DNA from: F23-B02 sp946405205
GTDB taxonomy: Bacteria; Bacillota; Clostridia; Oscillospirales; Oscillospiraceae
Reading direction: 5' to 3'
NCBI GenBank assembly: GCA_946405205.1
Contig: CAMJGL010000042.1
Location: 1-9,606 of the forward strand
Length of the DNA: 9,606 nt
The notes under the pieces are model-generated. The model made no database searches and had not been told where the DNA came from. It worked only from the letters and a program-made list of their open reading frames with translations. Below, one piece after another: positions 1 to 5,485 of this stretch. The position numbers and the translations under genes were made by a program. Within the stretch, counting starts at the first letter, position 1, and each line of letters begins with the position of its first letter.

Positions 1-85
1 GTCGGCGGCAGCCGAAATGCAATTCGCATTTAGAACGGAATGTATCTTTTTTGCGCCAGCCCGAACGGTGATAATGGTAATCGTC

Positions 86-188
86 GTTTTTGCACTCGCG
101 CTTTTTTCCTTTCGCTGCTGCACTTCAAATAATCACTATTGCGTCAGCTCGACCGGTAAAATCGGAAAATAATGTTTTTGCACTCGCG
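86..188. repeat. 15-bp direct repeat pair
   Basis: GTTTTTGCACTCGCG occurs exactly at 86-100 and again at 174-188, 88 bases apart. Flanking similarity is slight. It may be part of an old duplication or a degenerate intergenic repeat. No function is assigned. Confidence 0.6.
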
Positions 189-219
189 TTCTGTTTCACA
201 TTGCTGCGAATATTCACAG

Positions 220-390
220 GCGGACGAGCAATGCTCGCCCCTACGGGTGCGATTATAAAACCGTTCTGTCATTCAGAGAATGGCAAAATACCGAAAACCT
301 CCGCAGAAAATAATCGGGCTGTCGCAATAGCACATATGCCATTTTCAACGCGAATCGGCCGTCTGCCAAAACCGAGCATCGCTCGTCCGC
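220..390. repeat. Inverted pair of 18-mers, each with an internal hairpin
   Basis: GCGGACGAGCAATGCTCG at 220-237 matches the reverse complement of 373-390 at 17 of 18 positions. Each copy also contains its own small stem (CGAGC facing GCTCG). The 135 bases between the arms have no gene. The arrangement resembles a small palindromic repeat element or a MITE-like remnant, but no transposase and no target-site duplication is recognised. Confidence 0.55.
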
Positions 391-422
391 TCATTGCCTG
401 GGTTAAATCTGCCACCTCATCC

Positions 423-474
423 GGCTCGCCGCCCGCCGGCGGCTGCCGGCGAGCCACATTCCCCTCAAGGGGAA
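423..474. repeat. GC-rich hairpin followed by a tight palindrome
   Basis: GGCTCGCCG at 423-431 pairs perfectly with 447-455, and its loop contains the palindrome CCGCCGGCGG. Four bases later comes TTCCCCTCAAGGGGAA (459-474), with 7-bp arms around two bases. Neither is followed by a clear U-tract, so an intrinsic terminator is unlikely. The layout is like dispersed palindromic intergenic elements. Confidence 0.5.
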
Positions 475-528
475 GGCTATATGCGCATATCAAAAGTGCG
501 GAGCGCTTATCTGAAATACTCTCGCAGT

Positions 529-565
529 AAAAATCGACCGGCAGGGAAAGCGCCTTTGTCCCTGC
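529..565 (-). terminator. Possible terminator of the TIR-LRR gene
   Basis: GCAGGGA (541-547) pairs with TCCCTGC (559-565), and the stem can continue inward through AAG/CTT with a two-base bulge. On the minus strand the hairpin is followed after seven bases by five U residues (529-533). It lies about 26 bases past the stop codon of the minus-strand gene. The gap before the U-run is longer than usual, so this is a weak candidate. Confidence 0.4.
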
Positions 566-590
566 GGGTGCGGGTTTTTAAACGGAACTT

Positions 591-2135
591 TCACTCTATG
601 ATGAGCTCAAAGCCGACCGAGGCCGAGAGCCCGCGAAGCTCGGCGGCCAACTCGCCATCGGCATACACCCTCTTGAGCCCCGTCAGGCTCTCAAGCTCCG
701 ACCAGTCGCTTATGCCGCGGCTCCCCGTGAGCCGCAGCTCGGTAAGTCCGGTAAAATCGGAGATGCCCGCCAGCGAATCGAGGCGGCAGTTTACGAGGCT
801 GAGCTCCGTTATGGATCTTTCGCGGTCAAAGCTTTTGAAAAAGCTGCCGCGCAGGTCGCAGTTATCAAAGCTGCACACGCGCAGGGAGCTGTGATCGAGC
901 ACCTGGCTGACGTCGCCGAGGGTGCAGTTTGAAACGCTTACCTCGCGTATGCCCGACAGGGGCTTGAACGCGTCAAAATCCGTTACCGTGCCGCCCGTCA
1001 GCACAGCCTCGGTCAGATGCTGGCACTTGTTGAGATCCCCGAGTTCGGTAATGCGGTTACCCGAAGCATTCAGACTGCGCAGCAACGGAAGATTTCCCAC
1101 TCCCTGCAGCGAGGCCAGCCGATTGTTCCCGACGTTCAGGTAAACGACGCCGCAGGCCGGCATAGCCGACAGTGAGCTCAGCGGCTGATACCTCAGCCAC
1201 AGGGTCTGCAGATCCGTAAAATATGAAAGATCGCTCAGAGTGCGCACCGTTCCCTGCGCGGCGGTATACTCATTGCCCTGCCGGTCAGTCACGGTGATGA
1301 CGCCCTCGCTTTCCCCGACCGCGGCCGGCTCGTCGAACCAGTATTTATCGCCGCAGACGTACAGAGCCGTAAGCCCCTGCAGGTCGCCGACCCTGATATC
1401 GCCGGACGCGATGCCCGTGTATTCCCTTGCCGCCTGCTCGAATATCTCGTTTTCAAACTCGGCTACCGTGTTCGGGTCAAGCTCGCTTACCTCCGCCGTC
1501 GTGGTGAAGACGCGCTCCAGAAAGCCGGTGAAATACCCGACCGTGAGCCCCGCGATAATGATCCCGGCGATCGCCACGGCGGCGGCCCAGCCTATGAGCT
1601 TTCGCTTCTTGCCGGGTTTGGCAGCCTTCGCGGGCTTTGCCTTCTTCGGCTTCGGCGCCGCCTCGTACCCGCCGGCCGTGCCGCGGAAATTCTCGCTGCC
1701 GAGCAGCGGCGCCTCATAGAGCTTTTCGTAAAAGTATTCCTCGCTCGGATAGGTGTACTTCATGAGCGCGAATATATTGCCGATCTGCATCTCCATGCCG
1801 GGGGACAGCTCCGTCTCCTCGATGAAAATATTGATGGTCTTTTTCCTTTTCGTCAGGGCGTAATGCATCTCACGGCGGCAGTTATCGGACTTTATGTAGG
1901 CATTGGATATGAATGCGATGACAAGGTGCGCCTCAACGAGATGCGAGGCTATGCACTCCTGCCACTCGCTGCCGACCTCGATACCCTCGTCATACCAGAT
2001 GTTATAGCCCCTTCGGTACAGATCCTCGACAACGGGCAGCACCTCGTCCGAATCGGCGTGGGCATAGCTTATGAAAATATACGGCTCGGCGCCCTCATAG
2101 GGCTTGAAATTTTCTATTGTGTTCATGGCGGTCAC
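591..2135 (-). CDS. TIR domain - transmembrane - leucine-rich-repeat protein
   Basis: This is a 514-residue protein. Residues about 17-140 form a TIR domain: FISYAHADSDE at the first strand, W47-Y48-D49-E50-G51 of the BB-loop region, then S83-D-N-C86-R-R-E89. E89 sits where TIR NADases carry the catalytic Glu. A Lys/Pro/Ala-rich linker (161-179) leads to one hydrophobic helix (about 180-202); its positive cytoplasmic side would place the TIR domain inside and the C-terminal part outside. From about 300 to the end there are imperfect leucine-rich repeats (L..L.L..N.L..L, N/C at the turn position), preceded by an LRR-like segment at about 248-263. Function is not known. NAD cleavage or signalling after ligand sensing is inferred from the fold. 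The start is uncertain: GTG at 2135 or ATG at 2126 (511 residues). Only a weak purine-rich stretch lies upstream. Its promoter diverges from that of the met operon. Confidence 0.85.
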   Translation of the reverse strand: MTAMNTIENFKPYEGAEPYIFISYAHADSDEVLPVVEDLYRRGYNIWYDEGIEVGSEWQECIASHLVEAHLVIAFISNAYIKSDNCRREMHYALTKRKKTINIFIEETELSPGMEMQIGNIFALMKYTYPSEEYFYEKLYEAPLLGSENFRGTAGGYEAAPKPKKAKPAKAAKPGKKRKLIGWAAAVAIAGIIIAGLTVGYFTGFLERVFTTTAEVSELDPNTVAEFENEIFEQAAREYTGIASGDIRVGDLQGLTALYVCGDKYWFDEPAAVGESEGVITVTDRQGNEYTAAQGTVRTLSDLSYFTDLQTLWLRYQPLSSLSAMPACGVVYLNVGNNRLASLQGVGNLPLLRSLNASGNRITELGDLNKCQHLTEAVLTGGTVTDFDAFKPLSGIREVSVSNCTLGDVSQVLDHSSLRVCSFDNCDLRGSFFKSFDRERSITELSLVNCRLDSLAGISDFTGLTELRLTGSRGISDWSELESLTGLKRVYADGELAAELRGLSASVGFELIIE

Positions 2136-2173
2136 GGCTTCTTTCTTGCTGGATTATTTTGCGTAATGTGTAT

Positions 2174-2202
2174 ATTTTACACCATAACGGCTTAGATAAC
2201 AA
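2174..2202 (-). promoter_or_regulatory. Sigma-A-type promoter for the TIR-LRR gene
   Basis: On the minus strand TTGTTA (2202-2197) and TAAAAT (2179-2174) are separated by exactly 17 bases. The predicted transcript start is about 30-35 bases before the start codon. An inverted repeat GTGTA-N5-TACAC (2167-2181) overlaps the -10 box and could be an operator. This is a sequence match only. Confidence 0.55.
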
Positions 2203-2228
2203 GTCTTTCCGTCGCGCAGCCGCGAGGC

Positions 2229-2242
2229 GCATTTTCAAATGC
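2229..2242. repeat. Short palindrome in the divergent promoter region
   Basis: GCATTT (2229-2234) and AAATGC (2237-2242) are separated by two bases. The same half-sites occur, in the opposite order, as the 17-bp palindrome at 15-31. It lies between the two divergent promoters and could be a regulator site or chance. Confidence 0.3.
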
Positions 2243-2269
2243 CGCAGAAAAGATTTTTCAAAAAAGCTG

Positions 2270-2298
2270 TTGACAAACCGGCTGCGCGGTGCTATTAT
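2270..2298 (+). promoter_or_regulatory. Consensus sigma-A promoter of the met operon
   Basis: TTGACA (2270-2275) and TATTAT (2293-2298) are separated by exactly 17 bases, close to the ideal housekeeping promoter. The predicted start near 2304-2306 puts a small hairpin (TCCCG 2306-2310 with CGGGA 2319-2323) at the 5' end of the mRNA, ahead of the leader peptide's ribosome binding site. A near-consensus promoter ahead of a terminator fits control by attenuation rather than at initiation. Confidence 0.85.
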
Positions 2299-2347
2299 GC
2301 CCTCATCCCGCAAAGAGTCGGGAAAAAGCGAGGAAAGGAGAACCGCC

Positions 2348-2464
2348 ATGACCAGCAAGCGCATCGTTACCGCAGCTATGGAGATGTACATGTGCCGCAT
2401 GTGCATGTGCTTTGTCATGCCTTTTTCCGAAAAGTTCTCCGATGCTCGCCTGAAGGATAAATAA
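2348..2464 (+). CDS. Met/Cys-rich leader peptide of the methionine transport operon
   Basis: This 38-residue ORF has a strong Shine-Dalgarno sequence (AGGAAAGGAG, 2331-2340) seven bases before its ATG. Residues 11-24 read MEMYMCRMCMCFVM: six Met and three Cys in 14 codons (2378-2419). The rest has no domain, no signal peptide and an ordinary polar tail. It lies between a consensus promoter and a strong intrinsic terminator upstream of metQ, which is the layout of an attenuation leader peptide. Starvation for methionine and/or cysteine would stall the ribosome in this block. This role is inferred from architecture and codon content. The alternative, a small metal-binding Cys peptide, seems less likely given the downstream RNA elements. 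Confidence 0.8.
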   Translation: MTSKRIVTAAMEMYMCRMCMCFVMPFSEKFSDARLKDK

Positions 2465-2512
2465 ACCCGAGTCCTTCAAAACGCAATAAGCACTTATCGA
2501 ACCGGAGAGCTT
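2432..2512 (+). promoter_or_regulatory. Antiterminator fold competing with the metQ leader terminator
   Basis: AAGTTCTCCG (2432-2441) can form ten continuous pairs, one of them G-U, with CGGAGAGCTT (2503-2512). That segment covers most of the 5' arm and part of the loop of the terminator, so the two structures exclude each other. A 7-bp hairpin (TGAAGGA 2451-2457 with TCCTTCA 2472-2478) nests inside and spans the leader stop codon. The antiterminator strand begins 13 bases after the last Met codon of the leader block, so a ribosome stalled within that block would leave it exposed. The same strand also pairs over 7 bp with the leader's own Shine-Dalgarno segment (2337-2343). The fold was read by eye and no energies were computed. 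Confidence 0.65.
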
Positions 2513-2535
2513 CACGGCTTTCCGGTTATTTTTTT
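2500..2535 (+). terminator. Intrinsic terminator (attenuator) upstream of metQ
   Basis: AACCGGAGAGC (2500-2510) pairs with GCTTTCCGGTT (2517-2527), an 11-bp stem with one G-U pair and a six-base loop, followed by A and seven T (2529-2535). It lies between the leader peptide and metQ, in the same direction as both, so it can only make sense as a conditional terminator unless metQ has another promoter; no obvious one is seen downstream. Confidence 0.85.
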
Positions 2536-2552
2536 GAGAGGAGGCTTCAGCA

Positions 2553-2624
2553 ATGAAGATACACAGCAGCCCGCGATGTCACACAACTTCATACTCAGTG
2601 CTGTTAAGCCTTAACCGAATGTGA
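2553..2624 (+). CDS. Possible second micro-ORF, 23 residues
   Basis: Immediately after the terminator U-tract there is an excellent Shine-Dalgarno sequence (AGAGGAGG, 2537-2544), eight bases before an ATG that opens a 23-codon frame beginning MKIHSSPRCHTTSYSV and ending in Arg-Met. The ATG overlaps a small hairpin CTTCA-GCAA-TGAAG (2545-2558) with a GNRA-type loop. GTCACA (2578-2583) and TGTGAC (2620-2625) could pair across the frame. No protein family is recognised. It could be a second leader peptide, a translated spacer, or a chance frame after a purine-rich stretch. The strong ribosome binding site is the main support. Confidence 0.4.
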   Translation: MKIHSSPRCHTTSYSVLLSLNRM

Positions 2625-2694
2625 CGGCCTGGACTGATATGCGACACTGACAACCCGACAACATCAAATTTCAAATTTTAAGGAGACAAATGTC

Positions 2695-3561
2695 ATGAAA
2701 AAGATAATATCCGTTATTCTCGCCGTCGTTCTTTCCCTCTCTCTCTTCGCCCTGACCGCCTGCGGCGGCAGCGGCAGCGACACCGGCGACACCATCAAAA
2801 TCGCGGTTCCCAACGACACCACCAACGAAGCCCGCGCCCTGCTCCTGCTCCAGGACCTCGGCTACATCACCCTCGATGAGAAGGCCGGCATCACCGCAAC
2901 CATCAAGGACATCATCGACAACCCCTACAACATCGAGTTCAGCGAAGTGGAAGCCGCGCAGCTCCCCAATGTCCTCCAGGACGTCGATTACGCCATCATC
3001 AACTCCAACTACGCCATCGCAGCCGACATAAACCCCGTGAAGGATGCCCTCGCGATCGAAGGCTCCTCCTCGGCATACGGCAACATCCTCGCAGTCAAGG
3101 AAGGCAACGAAAACAGCGACAAGATCAAGGCCCTCAAGGCAGCTCTCGAGAGCAAGCAGGTCGCAGACTTCATCGCCGACACCTACGGCGGCTCCGTCGT
3201 GAGCGTCGTTGAAAACCCGGGCGACGGCTTCGACTCCGGCGTTGACTACGCAGCACTCAGCGGCCAGACCATCACCGTCGCAGCCTCCCCCGCGCCTCAC
3301 GCCGAGATACTCAAGATAGCAAAGGATATCCTCGCCGAGAAGAACATCACCCTCGAAATCATCGAGTACACCGACTATGTCCAGCCCAACAACGTCGTTG
3401 AGAGCGGCGAGGTCGACGCAAACTACTTCCAGCACGTCCCCTACCTTGACGACTTCAACGCCGAGAACGGCACCCACATCGTTTCCGTGAGCACCGTCCA
3501 CGTCGAGCCCATGGGCCTGTACGGCGGACAGCAGACCAGCCTCGACGCGCTCAAGAAGTAA
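2695..3561 (+). CDS. metQ: Methionine-binding lipoprotein MetQ, circularly permuted (NlpA family)
   Basis: This is the 288-residue substrate-binding lipoprotein of a methionine ABC importer. It has a signal peptide with lipobox L20-T-A-C23 for membrane anchoring and a Shine-Dalgarno sequence AAGGAGA before the ATG. Family motifs are plentiful but in reversed half order. Residues 33-170 carry IAVPNDTTNEARALLLLQ, DI..NP, EAAQLP and INSNYA, which in ordinary MetQ (for example E. coli) form the C-terminal half. Residues 192-286 carry ITVAASPAPHAEIL, DYVQPN, DANYFQHVPYL and HVEPMGLY, which ordinarily follow the lipobox directly. A linker of about 20 residues (171-191) joins the two, and the protein ends at SLDALKK, exactly where an ordinary MetQ continues into the PND segment. 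Residues of the ligand-binding motifs (R47, N103/N105, and the Y/F and H of the DANYFQH motif) are kept, so it is probably functional. It is the first gene of metQNI, behind an attenuator. Confidence 0.93.
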   Translation: MKKIISVILAVVLSLSLFALTACGGSGSDTGDTIKIAVPNDTTNEARALLLLQDLGYITLDEKAGITATIKDIIDNPYNIEFSEVEAAQLPNVLQDVDYAIINSNYAIAADINPVKDALAIEGSSSAYGNILAVKEGNENSDKIKALKAALESKQVADFIADTYGGSVVSVVENPGDGFDSGVDYAALSGQTITVAASPAPHAEILKIAKDILAEKNITLEIIEYTDYVQPNNVVESGEVDANYFQHVPYLDDFNAENGTHIVSVSTVHVEPMGLYGGQQTSLDALKK

Positions 3562-3591
3562 GAAAAAACAACGACTTTTCGGAACACGGTT

Positions 3592-3624
3592 CGCCGGTCT
3601 TGGCCGGCGGACCGATTCCGGTCC
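3592..3624 (+). other. Tandem hairpins between metQ and metN
   Basis: CGCCGG (3592-3597) pairs with CCGGCG (3604-3609), and GGACCG (3609-3614) pairs with CGGTCC (3619-3624), so two stable stems sit back to back in the 73-base gap. No U-tract follows. Such stems commonly protect the 3' end of an abundant upstream message or mark a processing site. Higher MetQ than MetN/MetI output is a reasonable inference. Confidence 0.55.
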
Positions 3625-3634
3625 GGAGACACAA

Positions 3635-4642
3635 ATGATCGAGATACAACACTTATCAAAAACCTTCGCCGGAGCCGACGGAGACGTTGAGGCGCTCAGG
3701 GACATAAACCTCAAAATCAACGACGGCGATATCTTCGGCATCATAGGCATGAGCGGCGCGGGCAAGAGCACGCTGGTGCGCTGCATCAATATGCTCGAGC
3801 GCCCGACCTCGGGAACGGTGCTCATAAACGGCAGGGATATCGGAGCCCTCTCCGCCGAGGAGCTGCGCAGGGTGCGCAGAAGGACGACGATGATCTTCCA
3901 GAGCTTCAACCTGCTCATGCAGCGCACCTGCCTTGCCAACATCTGCTTCCCGCTCGAGCTTGCGGGCATGAAGAAGGCCGAGGCCAAAAAGCGCGCCGGT
4001 GAGCTTCTCGAGCTCGTCGGGCTTTCCGACAAGGCAAACGCCTACCCCGCGCAGCTCTCCGGCGGCCAGCAGCAGCGCATCGCCATCGCGAGGGCGCTCG
4101 CGACCGATCCCGAGGTGCTGCTCTGCGACGAGGCCACCAGCGCCCTCGACCCCAAGACGACGCGCTCCATCCTCGAGCTGATAAAGCAGATAAACGAGCA
4201 GCTCGGCATCACGGTTATCATCATAACCCACCAGATGAACGTCATCGAGGATATATGCACCCGCGTCGCCATCCTCGAAAACGGAACCGTCGTGGAGGAG
4301 GGCGAGGTCTCGAAGGTGTTCTCAAACCCCGCCTCCGACGCGGGCAAGAACATCGTCTCTCCCGAGGAGAGGGCGCTGCTTGAGTCCGACATAGACGAGC
4401 GTATAATCCGCCTCGTTTTCAACGGCTCTGCCGCCGCCGGAAGGCCCGTCATTGCGCAGATGGCCCTTGACGAGGGCATTTCCGCGAACATCCTGTACGC
4501 CTCCACCCGATTCATCGGCGACAAGGTCTTCGGCCGTATGCTTCTCGGCCTGCCCAGCGATAACGACGACGCGGAACGCGCCATAGCGTATTTGCGCCGC
4601 AGCGGCGATATTTTCGCAGAGGAGGTCGAGCGAAATGTTTGA
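3635..4642 (+). CDS. metN: Methionine ABC transporter ATP-binding protein MetN
   Basis: This 335-residue ATPase energises methionine import from the cytoplasmic face. All ABC motifs are intact: Walker A GMSGAGKST (38-46, K44), Q-loop MIFQSFNLL, signature LSGGQQQR (141-148), Walker B VLLCDE (161-166), D-loop SALD and the switch His H199. The C-terminal 80 residues or so (about 257-335, starting near IIRLVFNG) match the NIL/ACT-like domain through which MetN proteins sense intracellular methionine and inhibit transport. Length is normal for the family. GGAG lies six bases before the ATG. The gene follows metQ after a 73-base gap with two hairpins and overlaps metI by eight bases, so coupled translation is likely. 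Confidence 0.95.
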   Translation: MIEIQHLSKTFAGADGDVEALRDINLKINDGDIFGIIGMSGAGKSTLVRCINMLERPTSGTVLINGRDIGALSAEELRRVRRRTTMIFQSFNLLMQRTCLANICFPLELAGMKKAEAKKRAGELLELVGLSDKANAYPAQLSGGQQQRIAIARALATDPEVLLCDEATSALDPKTTRSILELIKQINEQLGITVIIITHQMNVIEDICTRVAILENGTVVEEGEVSKVFSNPASDAGKNIVSPEERALLESDIDERIIRLVFNGSAAAGRPVIAQMALDEGISANILYASTRFIGDKVFGRMLLGLPSDNDDAERAIAYLRRSGDIFAEEVERNV

Positions 4643-5342
4643 TAAGCTTTTAGCCTCGGAGGCAGTCAGCGAGGCCGTCGAGATACTGTGCAACGATATG
4701 CCCTTCGCGCTGTGGGAGACTACATACGTCACGGTGCTGTCAACGCTGTTCGCGGTCATCATCGGGCTCCCGCTCGGAGTTCTGCTTGTCGTGGGCGAAA
4801 AGGGCGGCGTGCTGCCCCTGCCGAAGTGGCTGATGGGGACGCTCAACGTCGTTATAAACCTGCTGCGCTCGATACCCTTCCTCATCCTCATGATAATGGC
4901 CTTCCCTCTGGCCCGCCTCATCGTCGGAACGACGGTCGGCACGACGGCTTCCATAGTTCCTCTGGTCATAGCCGCGTTTCCCTTCGTGGCAAGGCTCGTT
5001 GAGAGCAGCCTCAGAGAGCTCAACCCCAACATCATCGAGATGGCGCTGAGCATGGGCGCCTCGCCCTTCCAGATAATCGTGAAGGTCATGATCCCCGAGA
5101 GCGTGCCTTCGCTGATATCCAACTTCACCATTGCCATAACCACCGTCCTCGGCTACACCGCGATGAGCGGCATCATCGGCGGCGGCGGCCTCGGCAAGAT
5201 CGCAATCAACTACGGCTACTACCGCTACAAGTATCTCGTTATGCTCTTCGCGGTCATCATCCTCATCCTTCTCGTTCAGGTCTTCCAGAGCCTCGGCACC
5301 CGCGCCGCGACAAGCTGCGACAAGAGAATAAAGCACAAATAA
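4635..5342 (+). CDS. metI: Methionine ABC transporter permease MetI
   Basis: This 235-residue integral membrane subunit forms the translocation path for methionine. Hydrophobic segments fall at about 30-55, 67-90, 93-120, 160-185 and 198-220. Family signatures include LLRSIPFLILM and the EAA loop E135-MALSMGAS, ending in the P-E-S-V-P stretch that docks on MetN, followed by GYTAMSGIIGGGGLGKIA. Length is close to the usual MetI size. The ATG overlaps the metN stop by eight bases, with a weak GAGGTCGAG ribosome site inside metN, consistent with translational coupling. A strong terminator follows 17 bases after the stop, so the operon ends here. Confidence 0.95.
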   Translation: MFDKLLASEAVSEAVEILCNDMPFALWETTYVTVLSTLFAVIIGLPLGVLLVVGEKGGVLPLPKWLMGTLNVVINLLRSIPFLILMIMAFPLARLIVGTTVGTTASIVPLVIAAFPFVARLVESSLRELNPNIIEMALSMGASPFQIIVKVMIPESVPSLISNFTIAITTVLGYTAMSGIIGGGGLGKIAINYGYYRYKYLVMLFAVIILILLVQVFQSLGTRAATSCDKRIKHK

Positions 5343-5358
5343 TTTCATATAACATTCT

Positions 5359-5393
5359 GAGCGGCCCTCGAATAAGGGCCGCTCCTCTTTTTT
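5359..5393 (+). terminator. Intrinsic terminator of the met operon
   Basis: GAGCGGCCCT (5359-5368) pairs perfectly with AGGGCCGCTC (5375-5384), a ten-base stem with a six-base loop, followed by CTC and six T. It lies directly after metI. Confidence 0.93.
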
Positions 5394-5485
5394 ATCAAAT
5401 ACTTTTTCAGTCTTCACGATATGCCATAATTTGCGCGATATATAGTGTACTTTTTCTTTATAACCACAATATAAGGAGGAGCACT

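Larger units (their letters stand above)
1..590. other. Repeat-rich intergenic region without a convincing gene
   Basis: No frame here looks like a real protein. The open frames lack recognisable domains, have poor start contexts and run through palindromes. The region holds a 17-bp palindrome (AAATGC at 15-20 facing GCATTT at 26-31), a 15-bp direct repeat (86-100 and 174-188), an inverted pair of 18-mers (220-237 and 373-390), a large GC-rich hairpin (423-455), a tight palindrome (459-474) and a hairpin near the end of the minus-strand gene (541-565). Stacked GC-rich palindromes like these resemble the dispersed intergenic repeats common in GC-rich gut Clostridia. That resemblance is from general knowledge and was not searched. 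Confidence 0.7.

Noticed and set aside
191..198. TGTTTCAC as a half of a parS site
   Set aside because: The matching half GTGAAACA does not follow, and no full parS or Noc site was seen in the window.
423..474. Intrinsic terminator in the GC-rich palindromes
   Set aside because: There is no U-tract on either strand next to the stems, and no gene end close by needs it.
90..894. Overlapping plus-strand frames in the left region and across the end of the TIR-LRR gene
   Set aside because: They cross palindromes and the antisense of a real gene, lack ribosome sites and have no family features.
2300..2694. SAM riboswitch or Met T-box in the metQ leader
   Set aside because: No T-box AGGGTGGNACCGCG motif and no SAM-I core are seen. 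CTTATCGAACCGGAGAG only superficially recalls the start of SAM-I and is part of the terminator stem.
2671..4032. 453-codon antisense frame over metQ and the start of metN
   Set aside because: It spans two clear sense genes and has low-complexity Val/Asp/Gly composition and no recognisable motif. It is a codon-bias shadow.
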